Shown here in pieces: positions 12,156 to 24,800 of a DNA stretch of 64,000 bases; the stretch's first letter is position 1, and each line of letters starts with the position of its first letter. The notes under the pieces are model-generated. The model searched no databases. It worked only from the letters and a program-made list of their open reading frames with translations, and was not told the origin of the DNA. The stretch comes from Symbiodinium kawagutii (taxonomy: Eukaryota; Sar; Dinophyceae; Suessiales; Symbiodiniaceae), in the NCBI GenBank assembly GCA_009767595.1, contig VSDK01016342.1:172228-236227 (forward strand), in the 5' to 3' direction. The position numbers and the translations under genes were made by a program.

Positions 12156-13593
12156 GGTCATCCATGGATGGTTCCATGGGTTTTGATACGTTTTTTTTAA
12201 ATGTATGTGAGCCTTTGATGCTGTATGTGATGTCCACCTTTACGTCCTTGTCACCGTTTGTCATGAGTTCCATCGCAACACCATATAGCAGCCACCATCC
12301 AACCTTACTGCCTCCACGTGGCACCCGAGAATGGCGCAACCTGCCGCGAGTTTTCATCAGGGATTAGTGAAGAACAAGCACTGGAGCCACAGTTCGCTGA
12401 CATGGGTAACATTGGGTAACTCTGTCTATGCTGATTCAACTGCCCAAGTACCAATATCTACGCATGGTTCGTTGTTGAAGTATCATTTACATTTCTTACA
12501 TGGCTAAGTTGCACGTTGAGTTGCGCAAGCCAATGGTTTGCGGCTTTTTTCGGCTTGTCACAAACGCAGCCGCAATGCATAACGCATTGTGTTGCAGGAC
12601 AATTTGCGGCCTGTGATCTACTACCTGAAGCACATGCTCCAAGATATGGATGAAACTTAATTGCGTTGGAACAGTGGCGTCATTGGATGCTGCTGGTAAC
12701 TGCGGGATGTTTCATCAACCAGCTCCTAAGTCTACCTCGCTTGATTAAAGGCCGGGATCAATCATGACGACCTAGCATCAGTCCCAAGCACATCCAACCT
12801 TTGACTATGTTGATTGTTGTTTTTTCAACTCTTTTTTTCTTTCTCATGGTTTGCTTGACCTTGAGACTGCTTGACCTTGAGACTGAGTTTGTTAAAACAC
12901 CATTTTTGGAGCAAGGGAGTGGCTGGGATACACGAACAATTACCCTCGAGCCATCGGTGGACCGCCCATTGGACCAGTTCTCAAGCTTCTCAAGGGCCAA
13001 GAAGGGCCTCAATACTGAACGCATGTCATGGCACCTATGTTTGTGTATGTGTGTGTGTTATGGTTACTTACTCCTGGAAATTCTGAATGGCTGCATTTTC
13101 ATGAGGAAGTTGGCCTAGTTTGATCATTCATGTGAGGCAGGAAGCATTTCATCACCATATGCCATCTCACGTGCCAAGCTAAGTCGCTTCGGTTCGACTG
13201 GCTTTTGGAGCCGGCTTGGGCGCCACCACGCACCGCCATGGACCTTGGAGGCCGCACGTGAAACACCGGGGGTCGACCCGTGCCGCTCAGGAAGAGATGA
13301 TGCTCAGCCGGGGCCTGATCAGCTACGTGCGCTTCAATCATCCTCAGCCTTTTGGCAGTTCGCGTCGTTGCCCTGGGGATGAGGCGACCCCTGGGGTTCA
13401 TAGGAGGGCCCCCAAGAATGTCAGGGGCTGCTCAAGTACGTAGTACACCTGCAGTCCAGATCCCCAGGGTTCAGCTTACATCCTGGGCTAACATTGGCAC
13501 TGGAAGTGTGCTCCAAGTCTCGCTGAATCGTTCCCTGAATCCAATTCCCCCGTGCAGTATTTATATATACCTACTGAATCGATAACCTACTTT
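12156..13593. other. Mostly non-coding; GC-rich block at 13180-13440
   Basis: The GC-rich block at 13180-13440 is open in several frames on both strands, for example a + frame with WTLEAARETPGVDPCRSG, and may be another orphan exon. I cannot choose a frame. The rest shows nothing. Confidence 0.3.
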
Positions 13594-13645
13594 TTTGTGG
13601 GTTGTACCAAAAAAACCTGGTTATTTGAAAAACCTGGTTTTTTCT
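13594..13645. repeat. AAACCTGGTT palindrome pair (left copy)
   Basis: Two copies of AAAACCTGGTTWTTT separated by about 6 bp. The string GGTTATTTGAAAA followed closely by ACCTGG recurs near 29.8 kb, and related palindromes occur at 21.6-21.8 kb. These three sites lie at the left end, the middle and the right end of the 14-29.7 kb gene run. Confidence 0.6.
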
Positions 13646-14361
13646 ATATGGCTGTGTTTTCATGGTTTTAGTTATGATATGATGGTTACTAGATAGGGTT
13701 GGAGCATACCCATATGACATCTTGTGGTATTATGGTTGAACATCTCATGGTATCACCTTACTAGGATGATGATTATACAGGATTTTATTTGGCTGTAATC
13801 GGCTGTAATCCATCGGTTGACAATGTTTCACCGCGATGTACGCAACTTTTTAATGCTCAAGATAGCTATGCATCCATGTACTTGGTTTCTTCACTAGTTG
13901 TGCTGTTCATCTTAGACTGGAGGGGTTACACCCCTGATGAACATAGATACCATATCTTAGATGCCATAAGGGGCAGTAACCAGCTAGTCCATAATGGGCA
14001 CCATATCTTTAAGGGACAAGCCATCACCCCATCAATATACATACCAATCATCAACTACATCAACAGAGCACCATTCCAAAGGGTATCACCAGGGTCAACG
14101 AACCCGCTCGCACCGTCGTGCAATGCCTGTGATTGGGACCTCATCCTGATCTTGGAGATGATCAGACAAAAGCCTGGGGCCCCAGAATCGTGGCTGCCGG
14201 CTTTTTCTTTTCCCGGCCAATGCTGAGACATCCAGGTTTCTCTTACCTTGGTTCGGATGGTTTCGGCAACTTCCATCACCCAGCGGTTGAAACCTTTAAG
14301 GATTTGGTGACTGCTGGTGCTAACAGTGGTTGAGATTGAGATGCATGGTTATACAACCTGC

Positions 14362-15056
14362 AGTGTTTTGGATCTTCCTATGGGCGACGCAATTGGAGCC
14401 ATGGATGTTTCTGGGCCGGCTTGTGAATGGGATGCCAATATTGAGCTTCGCAAATCTGCTCGGTTTGAGAAGCGGATCAATGTCAAGCCAGCTACTTCAA
14501 AATGGTGTGAGCCAACCCGCCGGAATTGCACCAACAATAGTGATGTCTTGCTGCCTTGTCTGAAGCGACTCCGTGACACACCAGCCCTGAAACTACCATA
14601 TGTACATCCCCTTCAATCTGAACTGGCATTGTTCTATGACCGGGTGGGAGTCCCTGTGGATGAGAAGCTGGTGTACACCAGTTCCATTGAAATCAAGAAG
14701 ATGCTTAGCCTGGTGAAAAGGCATGCCTCTAGGCGAGATGTCACGAAGGACTGCAAATTTCTTCAACATTTTAGATCTTTGGGGTCACCAAGAATGATGT
14801 CTAATGCACGAAAGCCGCCTTCCAAACACAATGTTTCTTGTTAGGGTATGATGTTTTTTAAAAAAACCAGAGTTTGGTTCTTGTCGTCTTTCTGACTGAT
14901 GTAGATTCCTTTCCATATGGATCTTTCTCATTCATTGACCCACTGCCCCCTGGAGGATGTGAAATTCCATGCCCTCTTGCTGGCACTGGATCCCAGTTTG
15001 AAGGACTGGAGCTGAACATCGGTATAGGTATATCGGCAAAAGATATTTGGCCCCAC
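14362..15056 (+). CDS. Multi-exon gene of unknown function
   Basis: An open stretch at about 14362-14840 encodes a charged protein segment (VLDLPMGDAIGAMDVSGP near its start, LRDTPALKLPYVHPLQSELA in the middle, EIKKMLSLVKRHASRRDVTK near the end) that looks genuinely coding. A second likely exon follows the GTAG at 14900-14903 and encodes IPFHMDLSHSLTHCPLEDV then KFHALLALDPSLKDWS. I do not recognise the family. It lies about 140 bp before the next gene on the same strand. Exon limits are uncertain, and a different frame of the second exon is also open. Confidence 0.45.
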
Positions 15057-15196
15057 TAAGATGAACATTCTTGATCTAAGGAGTCAAGTGGCTCCAAACA
15101 TGATTGAGAGAGTCAACAATTTTGCAAATGGGTCCAGTTGGTTCTTTAATGCATGATGATTTAAGATTCCCTGGCTAGGACACGATTGATGCTTAC

Positions 15197-15748
15197 ATGG
15201 CTCGCGGTGATTCATCATCCCGTGCATCGGATGCTGCTTCGGATGCCCCTTTGGATCTTGACATTGAAGAGGATCCAGATGATCGTGAAGATTATGATGC
15301 TTTCACCAAGTGGCTGGATTCGGTGGATGATGATTCGAGCAAGCCTCCATCCAAACTGTCTTCAGGGGGTGATCCCTCTACACCAGCCGCTAGCCCACCA
15401 ACACCAATGGCCACACCTTCCAGCGCAGCTGCCAACTGCCAATTGTGCAAGAAACCTCCTGGTGTTTGCAACTCGCCTGGTTTAATATGTTCTTCTTCCA
15501 AGGGTTATGCTGATGGGGTTTACTAGTCAGCTGATAAGGTACTGGCTTTCTCCCCTTTAGCCCTGTCAGCTGTGAACCAAGGTACTTGCAAGCAGGCGAT
15601 GGAACAGCTGAAGGCGAAGATTGCAGCGAAGAAGTTGGAGATGGCGGAGATTCTCGGCAGAATGTGTAGCCCAGAGTTCAGTCGTGACCAATGCCCTTTG
15701 ACGCAATGTAACCCTTACTGGTTGGACAGGGCTATGCATTCTAGGTGA
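15197..15748 (+). CDS. Small acidic protein with Cys motif, at least two exons
   Basis: The ATG at 15197 opens a frame for MARGDSSSRASDAASDAP, then an Asp/Glu-rich stretch (DIEEDPDDREDYDAFTKW), a Pro/Ser/Thr linker and NCQLCKKPPGVCNSPGLIC, a possible metal-binding Cys cluster. After an intron with a polypyrimidine-AG acceptor (CCCCTTTAG, about 15560) a second exon continues as SAVNQGTCKQAMEQLKAKIA and ends PYWLDRAMHSR at the TGA 15746-15748. The second exon should form a basic amphipathic helix. The donor is not resolved. No named family. Confidence 0.55.
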
Positions 15749-16198
15749 TAGTGGCTTCAGTTTTATGACTAGAAGTATTTAGAATTGGTTGGATGGTTCG
15801 TAGTGGTAATTAGTAGAAGCAGCAGTGCCAGCCACACATGTATATAGAATACAAGCTAATTCTACTGCCAATGCAACCCAAAAGTCTTAAGGGGCATCGA
15901 TAGATCAAACTATGTCGCTATGACCGCGAAAAGAAAAATATAAAGCCAAAAAAACATATCATGCACATTTATCGCAACAGCGTTCGGGCCATGGACCGAC
16001 ATTCCAACAATGGTACAACTGGTCATGCAACGTGTTTCTCATTCTTGCCAATGGCATCTCATTCAGGAAGATTGCGCAAGATGCTAGCAAGTCAAAGGAA
16101 AGCTCTTTGCAACGAGGCTGGTGTTAAACCCAAGGGTTAGTGCCCAGAATGGTTCAGCTGCAGTTGTGTTTGGAAAGTTTTTTCAACAAACAAATTTT

Positions 16199-17866
16199 CA
16201 GGATCCCAGGGTTCGATCTGCCACTGCAGTCTGCTTGCAGCCCTTCACATCCCTTCTAGGTGGAAGCCATGAGGACAAGCTGGAGACACAGGTCATGGAG
16301 TTCCATCCATTCCCGGGAGATGTCAAACCAGACGCAGCTGGTCCTTCTTCAGGCTCTTTCTGCTTGGAAGAAGCCCCACCTCCTTCCCCAGAGGTTGCTG
16401 AGGAAAAGCCCGAACCATCTGAGGATAAGAGTCCCCTCAAGGCCCAGTGCTTTTGCGAAAGAGGTTATCAGTGTTGGGGTGTCGGTTGTTTTCACCTTAG
16501 GTGTTCCAAACATGTTGCTGTTCATGCTGCACCTGGAGCTAGTGGTTCCGTATTGCAAGCAGCATCGGCTTCCACTTCATGTGCAGAATAATGGAACCAA
16601 TGATTCCAAAACAAGGAAGATATATGTTGCAGTCAAAACCTGCATTTGGGTTCATTCCACCATATCCCAAGAAAGATATATTCACAGCAACTTCGATCTC
16701 AGCCCTGGCTTGCAGGTGCTCACCCGCAAAGATCAGCTGGACGCAAAGAACAACAAGGCCGAGAACGCTGAGGACGATGAGGGGGTTGAGAATCCCGCTA
16801 TGAAACGGCCAGCTGGCCGTGGTCGTGCCAAGAGCAGCGCCGCTAAGCCCAAAACCGCGCCCAAGGCCAAGGCCAAGGCCGCGGCTAAGGCCAAGGCCAA
16901 GGCGAAAGCCAAGGCCAAGGCGTCTTCAAAACGATCGAGGTCGGCGAACGTTGAAGAGACTGCCCCCAAGCGGAGCAAGGCTGTGGTGGAGAAGGAGAAG
17001 GAAGTTGTTGCTTTGCCTGCGGCTGATGGGCATATGGAGGGAGAGGAGGAAGAGGAGGTGGCAGTTGATCCAGAGGTGGAGGTTGAAGATGAGCCGCTGG
17101 TTTTGAAGAAGCCAGCTGCTAGAGATTCAGCTGTTACCGAGAAGGAGCCAAAGGAAAGGAAGGCGAGAAAAGCTGCTGGCCCAAAGGCTGAGGCCAAGGC
17201 CAAGGCCAAGGCCAAAGCCAAAGCCAAAGCCAAGGCCAAGCAGAAAGCTTCTCTGGGAGACAACCTTGAAGAGCTACATGACGATGCTATGAAAGGCATT
17301 TTCCTTCAGAAGATGAAGGAAGTGAAGTCTTTGACATACGATGACCTCAAGGAGTTGCTGTCAGCGCAGAAGAAGTCCATGGAGAACAAGCAGGGCAGGC
17401 TCAACACATACTGGACCACTTGCCGCGGTGCTGTGACCTGTTTGCTTGACCCGAAGAAGCCCTTCGACATTGTGAGCTTTTCCTTCAAGACTGGCGGTTG
17501 GAATGCGCGCATGTCCGCTGCATTCACTGCCTCATGGCTTGCTGCCACTTGGACCTGATGGGTTGGATTGCAATGGGTTGCACATAGCTCGATCGATCAA
17601 TCATTGAACACCATACCAAACAATTTATGTAGCACAGTTGCACCATCCTTTCAACACAGAGATTGCCCCACCCCTGACCATCGTTTCAACATAGTTCCCA
17701 CTTGACCATTGCAATTTTCCGGCTCTTTCTATCTCAGGCGACCTACATTGATTCCTTGAGCAAGGAGGAGCTGCTGAAGTACACAGACCACAACTCGCCG
17801 TTTGGACGGGAGATGGCCAAGATTAGGCTCAATGGACAGCGTGCGCTGGATGAGTTTGCATCTTAA
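16199..17866 (+). CDS. Lysine/alanine-rich nuclear protein, three or more exons
   Basis: The exon from about 16200 (after TTTTCAG) encodes a Pro/Glu-rich acidic segment. The exon from about 16714 (after CTTGCAG) encodes MKRPAGRGRAKSSAAKPK, then long KA-repeat tracts, a KRSRS basic motif, an acidic block (EEEEEVAVDPEVEVEDEP), LKKPAARDSA, a second KA tract and a helical C-terminal part containing SLTYDDLKELLSAQKKSM. A clean last exon at 17738-17866 follows ATCTCAG and encodes YIDSLSKEELLKYTDHNSPF to the stop. Joining at GACATT|GTGAGC (17472/17473) is in phase. Alternating basic and acidic tracts with KRPA/KKPA motifs are typical of dinoflagellate proteins; a DNA- or RNA-binding nuclear role is inferred. 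The KA tracts (near 16860-16920 and 17190-17240) are GCCAAG repeats and probably vary in length. Confidence 0.6.
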
Positions 17867-19381
17867 ATAAGATGCCAATGCTTTTTCGGCCTTGGGTGCT
17901 TTAGCCCTGCACTAGTTTGATTGCATACCCCATCAACTACATTGAGACTGAAGGGAACCCCACTAATTATCAACGATCTTTCTATAGTTGTGATGTTAGG
18001 CTACTTGGTTGTTTGGATTTTTTTGTGATATCATAGTGTAACTTAAGATTTCAAGTGATAATGGCTGTATAAGTTATAAAGATTATGTACTTGCAATATA
18101 TGGCAGTAGCAGGGTAGTTAGGTCTTATAATTGTTTACCTGACAGTGCAGGTTGGCATCCAAAAGCCAAGTAGAGCAAATCTGATTTTGACCTGAACGAT
18201 TCAGGATGGGGCAGATTGGGTTCACCATGAAACTCAAGAGATTCCAGTAGTGGAAACCCAATCTATGGATGGTAAACCAACCACGGAAGGATTCAGTCTA
18301 GGCTGGTCCTAGCACGCGCTCGATCAAAACAAAACATGGCGTCGAGTGGGTGACACTGCAACCTGTGACTCCCGGTGGCCCAGGATGTGGAGTTTTCATT
18401 GTGAACTTTACTACCCATATACTTATGACTAACAAAATAAGATATCCACGTTATAAGGGAGAACCAACCCAGTTCAATCGTAATCAAAATTTCATCAAAT
18501 AGTTTGCTATGTTATGGTTCTCATTGCCCAATGCATCGCTATAAGCCTTATACCCAGCATCCCTCAAACGATCAATGTTTTCCATGGACAACCTATCACG
18601 TTGAAATAGTTTTGGAAGATTTTCAGGCATTCCCTGGTTTGATTCCACCATTTGATATCTACAATTAGCGAGGTAGAATATGCGAAAACATACCCGGCTC
18701 ATTATCCCATTCCCCAGCCAACATGAACATGGACCAATGCTGCCGGTCTTCTCAGGTCATCGAATGCCGAAGCTCAGAGGGAAACGCTGGGCCATCAAGC
18801 ATGACTTGGACAACGATCCAAGAATCACCGTCATGTTTGCAGCCAGCGAACTGGGGTGAACACTGGGTATCAAATGGTATCAACATGGATTGAGTGGTTC
18901 CATTAGTTCGTGGTAACAAATTGTGTTCGAATCCCAGTAGAAGCCTAGGTCAAGAACCTGGTTAGAATGCTGAGGGTTCAAGAAACAATGAACCATGGTA
19001 ACAGTAGCCAATTTTGACGCCGTCTCTTTTATTTCAACATTTTCATTGGCATCAATCCCGCAGACTCCTTCCATTAGAGTGCATGCAGGGCTCAGTGCAA
19101 CTGCAAACGCTTCGACCTTCCTCAGTCATTTTGGATCAGTGGTCGGAAAGCAGGTCTGTCACAGGTCTTCCGGGGCCCTTGGGTTCAGCAAGCTTTTTCA
19201 TGGATGGACAGCGAATACACATTTCATAGCCTTTGCGCCATAGATTTTCACAGGCTTTGGCTGTTCGCTCAGATTTCCAACCGAAAGAAACAAGGCCTAC
19301 ATAAGATATTTATTTTTTAACGACTTTACACCCATGGGTTGGGCTTATTGAAATAACTTTTGAACCATCCTTTGTTCCTAG
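17867..19381. other. Intergenic or intronic sequence
   Basis: No exon I can support. A short frame near 18720 begins MNMDQCCRSS but has no clear continuation. The interval ends at the acceptor TTGTTCCTAG of the next gene. Confidence 0.4.
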
Positions 19382-21446
19382 TTGGTGACAGCAATGGCTC
19401 GTGACAAGCGGTTTGTTGACCAGCTAATCTGGCGATTGATGAAGCTGGGCGTTCCAAAGGACGCTTGCCATGCATTCATTTCTCTTGGTTGAACTACCCT
19501 TTGATGTTGAATGCGTTGTTACTCAGCATGCACCACCAAGCCTTTGATAGTACCATCAGTATTCAAAGTACACTTGATTGGGAAAACATGATATTGTTGA
19601 TCCTGCGCCCCCAACAATCCTGGACAAGCTTCGGCTTCTCAGGTGATGCTCTTTGCGGTTCTTCTGTCCGTGTGGACGGAGGATGGCACCTTGAATCGTG
19701 CAGGCGTTCAGGACGGCATTGCAAGATGGGGTCATGCTGCCATGATGGTTTCTGGGTCTTGTTTTGAAAATGTTTGAATCAACTAATCCCATTCTGGGGC
19801 TTTAGATAACCAAACCATTTCCAGGATCCTCCACCGCTGCAATGGGTTGAATTTTTCGCTGGGAAAGCTGAAGCAACCCGCATGTTCAAAGAGAATGGGG
19901 CCCGAACAGCCAAATTGGACATCGTGTACATGCGCCCCAACGGACACGGCATGAATCCCATGGACCTTCTCACCGATGCTGGATTTGCGTTCCTGGTGGC
20001 TATTGTTGATCCAAGCTTTGCTGTGTAAAGAAATTTGCTTTTGGGTTTTCCTTGAACAATATATTTCAAACATTCCCATTTGTATCCATTACCATCATTC
20101 ATAGATCGTTCTTATTTCATCCAATCCCCATTCCTGGGAAAACATCTAAGGCTGGCTATCCAGACAATATTGTTGGGTGATCACGAACACGGATGGGTCT
20201 GCCACTTCGGCCTTAAGTGCTCGTCATGGTGTACCATGAACCAGGGAACTTCAGGCCGTTCTCCTTGTACCGCCATAGGGAACATTTTCTTCAAGTCTGT
20301 TCACGAAGGCAATATACTGGCCTCCCGGATCTTTGGCTGTTCAAACATTAACTTTGTTTTGCTTTGGTGATTTTTTTGGGAGCAAAACATATCAATTATG
20401 TCACCCTGAAATAAATGGTTTTAGCTTTTTTGCTGCAACAACCTTTGGGGTTCACCAGCAATCTGCAACTAAGGGTTATCCTCCTGATGCTGCTGGTTGT
20501 GTGTCTGAATGGCACATTCATACTGGAGCAGCCATCGAATAGCTTCTTGGAGTATTATCCACGCTTCAGGGATTTTCTCCAACAACTGCAGGCTATCTCA
20601 GACCACGCAGTGCCTTGTTTCCGGTCCAAGTTGCCAAAGCATACCGACAGAGATTGTCATCCATTTGCAGTATAGCCAGTGTAGGCAGCCAGCAAGCCTA
20701 GGTAAAGGTGATTAGGTGAGGCAGGTTGATGTAAACCATGGATCACCAACCAAAGATTGACGCCAATGTCGAAAACTAATTGGCGCCCCCTTTGCGTGAT
20801 TCCCGGTCTCAGGTGCACAGGGTCCAATGGTGGATGGCTATGTATGATGGACCTACGCCGAAGAGACATCTTGCATACAGCAACTCAAGGTGTATCGGGA
20901 GCCTGAACTTGGGACGTTTGGTGGGATGGTCTAAACGTGTTCAGGCTCAAGATGCGGCAGGTATTCCTCGTGTGAAAACTGTGAAGAAATACCATGATAA
21001 GCAGGGACGAGAGCGCTACAAGGGTGATGCGGGACTTCGTCCAAGTGAGTCAGGGACTTATATCTCGGACAGAACTCACCTAACAATTTCCAAATCATGA
21101 TATTGTATTAGCCTATGCTGTGGAAACATGTCATTTAGCCATGGTTGAAATCTTGGTTATGCTATCAACTTCGATCTATATATGTCTTCACATCCCTTCG
21201 CCTAGGAACTATCCAGCAAAGTTTGGACTCAAACTGGTCAGCATCTTTCAGGACTTGATCACCAATAAGCATGGTATGCCGGCTCTTCCTGACTGCTTGC
21301 CAGCTGCAGAGGAAAGCTTCGGGTCTTTAGATTTTGACGACATTTGGCAAGATGCTGAAATAGCATCGGTATGCCGATGGTTGAGGGGTGGCCGGGATTT
21401 GAGGATTCCTGAGAGTTTCCGCCCGTTGTTGCCCCAGAAGCTCTAA
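19382..21446 (+). CDS. EFFAG-family methyltransferase-like protein, about seven exons
   Basis: Exons on one strand read in order as one protein family that I recall as highly expanded in dinoflagellates. 19382 onward: MARDKRFVDQLIWRLMKLG. 19643 onward: VMLFAVLLSVWTEDGTLNRA. 19825 to about 20021: PPLQWVEFFAGKAEATRMF, then AKLDIVYMRPNGHGMNPMDL. 20164 onward: FGLKCSSWCTMNQGTSGRS. About 20450-20590: ILEQPSNSFLEYYPRF. 20813 to about 21044: WWMAMYDGPTPKRHLAYSN and KKYHDKQGRERYKG. 21206-21446: NYPAKFGLKLVSIFQDL to PESFRPLLPQKL and a stop. EFFAG followed by an acidic residue (LDIVY) resembles the SAM-binding motif I region of DNA C5-methyltransferases, and KCSSW sits where a catalytic Cys loop could lie, but enzymatic function is inference. 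Acceptors are mostly YAG|G. The first exon is internal, so the start codon is upstream and unseen. Confidence 0.65.
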
Positions 21447-21612
21447 GGTCTAGTTGTGTTTTTTCAGCTCATCATAGCCATCATTGGAATCATGTTTGGA
21501 AAAAGTAGGTTAAATCGAATCAGGAATCAAACTTTTTCTCGTCAAGTTGGCTTTTACTTGAGACTATGTTCCAATTTGAACCTTTTCACCCATAATTTGC
21601 CGTAATCGGGAG

Positions 21613-21775
21613 AAACCTGGTAATCACATTGTTTTACCAGGTTTTTTTCCATTTTCACCCATAAAAAATTATGGGTGAAAACGTAATCGTAACTTATGCG
21701 TAATTCACCCGTAAAAACCCGTAATTCACCCATAATTTTTTATGGGTTATTTTGATAAAAACCTGGTTTTTTTAT
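21613..21775. repeat. Cluster of three hairpins between genes
   Basis: Hairpin 1 pairs AAACCTGGTAA (21613-21623) with TTACCAGGTTT (21634-21644). Hairpin 2 pairs TTTTCACCCATAA (21652-21664) with TTATGGGTGAAAA (21669-21681) around an AAAA loop. A further ACCCATAA/TTATGGGT hairpin and an AAAAACCTGGTTTTTTT palindrome follow by 21775. The cluster starts about 165 bp after the EFFAG stop codon. It could be a MITE-like remnant or a transcript 3'-end structure. Confidence 0.7.
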
Positions 21776-21852
21776 GTTAAAAATTATATAACTTTTTGAT
21801 GGTTTTATGATGATTCTGATGAAACTTTATGAGATTATGTTGGTTTCATACA

Positions 21853-24800
21853 GGACTTATCAGCTTCCGTGTTGAACACAGACGCCAACAAAGAGCTTCA
21901 TGATGCGCACGTTGCATTAGCAACGAGTGCTAATTAGGGGACGGCTGACACAACTCAGCATCCTGTGGGAAAAAATATGGCAAACATTGGCAAACCATGT
22001 TGTGAACTCGTGGTATGTGACTTCAACAAAGCCAATGGTCAAAACAAACAGCTTTCAGCAGCACGATGCGATCATGAATATTCCTTGTGTGCGCATGGTT
22101 TGGCTTCAGGTGAAGTTTCGGGTATCCCAAACTAGTCTAAGTTGGTTGATTGGTCCAGGATCGATCAGCCTATGTCTTTTTTGAGGGCTGACACTCAGAA
22201 AAGCATGGTCAGCCGCCAGTGGAGCACACCTGAACTCGGTCACGGGTTGGAGAAGCTGCTGTTGGACGGGCAGCTTGATCTTCCTGATGATCTCAGCCAA
22301 TTGAAGGACCACACTCTCCTGGGTGCCGAGTGGAGGGCTAGTGACCATGTGTTTGCGTTGATCCAAATACTTTTGTGATCCCTTGGTTCTCCCCTAACAC
22401 ATGTTGTTTGATTTGTTCCCCTTTATTTTGTGGTATGAATGATATGATGCCTCTTAAGGTCAGGCGGGTCATGCCCCAGCGCCAATTGGTTGATATTTTG
22501 CGTACTTGTGCACACCAGGACTTAGAAGCTTCTCTTGCAAATCTCGAAGCTGCTCAGGCAGCCGACACAGCCTTAGTTAGTTTGATTTGTATGGTCAACC
22601 ATATTCCTCAGCAATAATGTGCTGTAGCATCTTGGAATTGTTTTCTCACGTCTTGGTTATTTCAACATCCGTCTGCCTGGCTAACCACTTAGGATCAAGC
22701 TAGAGCTGAGTTGCAGTCCCTAGTGGCTTGTCAAACATTATTTTTTCTGAACCCAGTTTGGTTGTGTCCAGCTATCGCACGAGCTTTGTTCAAACCAAGA
22801 ATGCAACAACAAGGGGACACCAACGGCCTGTTTTGAGGCTACTCCACAAGCGGCTCCAAAGCAGACACCTTCACCACAAGATGGTGAAACCCAACCGGCA
22901 ACTGAATCCCAGATTGCAGAGTCTTTGGCTGGTAGCGATAAGTCCTCTGCATTGCCCTCTCCTACATCACCAGCTTCGTCAGATTTGCAGTCCCCAAAAG
23001 AAAACCCAACAGTTCGGTGGCTGAATTTAATCACGTGGTTGCCCTATGCTGCAAGTTGATTTGTCTCCTTGTGTATTGTTTTCTAGCTGTATGCATGAAG
23101 AATCCATGACAACCCACAACCAGCATTCACCTCCACTAACTTCAGGTTCAGCGCGAGATGCTTCTCCAGATGTACAAGAACGGAGAGATCGATGCCACAA
23201 CTGCCATGCAAATGATTGCAGACCTTGGGAAGGGTGAGCCCGGTAACCCAAGCAAAAGGCTTCGTTCTGTTTCCCCTCGAAAGTTGGATTTGGAGAGCCC
23301 CAAAGATGATGATAGCACACAGAACGCAGATGGCAACGGCAATGCCCTGATGGATTCTTTGCTCTTTTTGAAGGTAGTGGTTTCTGTTTCATGTTCCCCA
23401 TTTTTTGTTTTAGATTATGATGTTCAAGATGTAGTGTATGGGATTCTTACGATTTAGCCAATAACAACCATGCATATATGTTGATAGATTTTTCTGTGGC
23501 AGCTGTCTAATGTTCTATCGGTGGAATTTTCACATCTAAGGATGCCAAAACGCAGAATGCGCTGCGTGCAAAACTCAGAAGGTTATGCGAACTTAAAAAA
23601 ATGACAAGTGCCATGTGCCAGAATGGCTCCACAACAAATGGAAGAACGAGAAGGGTAACCACCTCGAGATGGCCCTGCAACTTCAAAAGGTAAATTTCGA
23701 CAAGGACTCCATGATCAGTACGTCATATCAACAAGTGTTGAACACATGTTGGTCTTTGATACTGTACAAATGTGCTGTTGCCAGCTGTAAAATTCTTGGA
23801 TCCCAAATCCCTCGGTTTGGTGCAGGATGCTTTCGTGCGACTGTGTGAACGGACCTACACGGAAATCGACAAGGAATCCAACAAAGTAGCTGTTGGATGG
23901 TATAGTAAAGAAGACATGCGATCTTCTTTGAAATGGAACCAGAGCCTTGAATGAAGAATTAGTACTTATAGTCATTAGACATGTGAATCACTTGGGAGTT
24001 AACATGATGTGGTTTAGTCCAAATTGATCAACCACAATGTGGATGAGCCATCTTCACCCCACTGTCTACTCCGCTAGCTAAGGAAGAAAATCGAGGGAGC
24101 CATCCAGCTATGCATGAGGGATCAGGAGAACTTGGTCAGGCTCAGCGGATCGCACCTATTCAGTTGAATCACCCAACATGCCACCTCACAACTCCTTGAA
24201 TATATGATGTTGTAGTGCTTGACCCTGTGAAGGTCTTGTAAGTATAGCGGTGAGCCAGAGTATTGGGTCGAAGTCCGTGAAAGCGGTGAGAAAGGGCAAG
24301 AGCGAGAAGTAAAGAAACAACGAATTGAACGGGACGAGGACCATATTAGACTGTTTGCTGTTGTTCTCCTGTTCATCTTTGGCCAAGAGACCATATGCTT
24401 CCATAGCCCCTCCTCATCCAATCATCCAGTATCAATGTTTTGGCGCTGCGCATTCCTCAGGATCGCTCTGGGGAAGCAATGCCAGATGTGAAGCTCGACA
24501 GGGTCTTGGCTATGGAGAAGCGCGCTAAAGCTTCTTCTAGTGCAGCTTCCATGGAAACTTCGGAGGCGATACGGTTTCCAACCCCTCAAGCAAAATAGTT
24601 GTATCTTGCATCAAGATGGTATGCGCATGGTGTACATAGAGTGTATCAACATTCACTCCAAACTGCAGTATAACAGTAGTCTTCCCAGCTAGCAGCCCAC
24701 GGAGGCCATTCGAGCGAAAACGGTTTTGAGCAAGTTTTGCGACTCCGTGTTGAGCAAGAGTGCCAAGATCCGATCTTTGATTTCTGACCTTCAGAAACAT

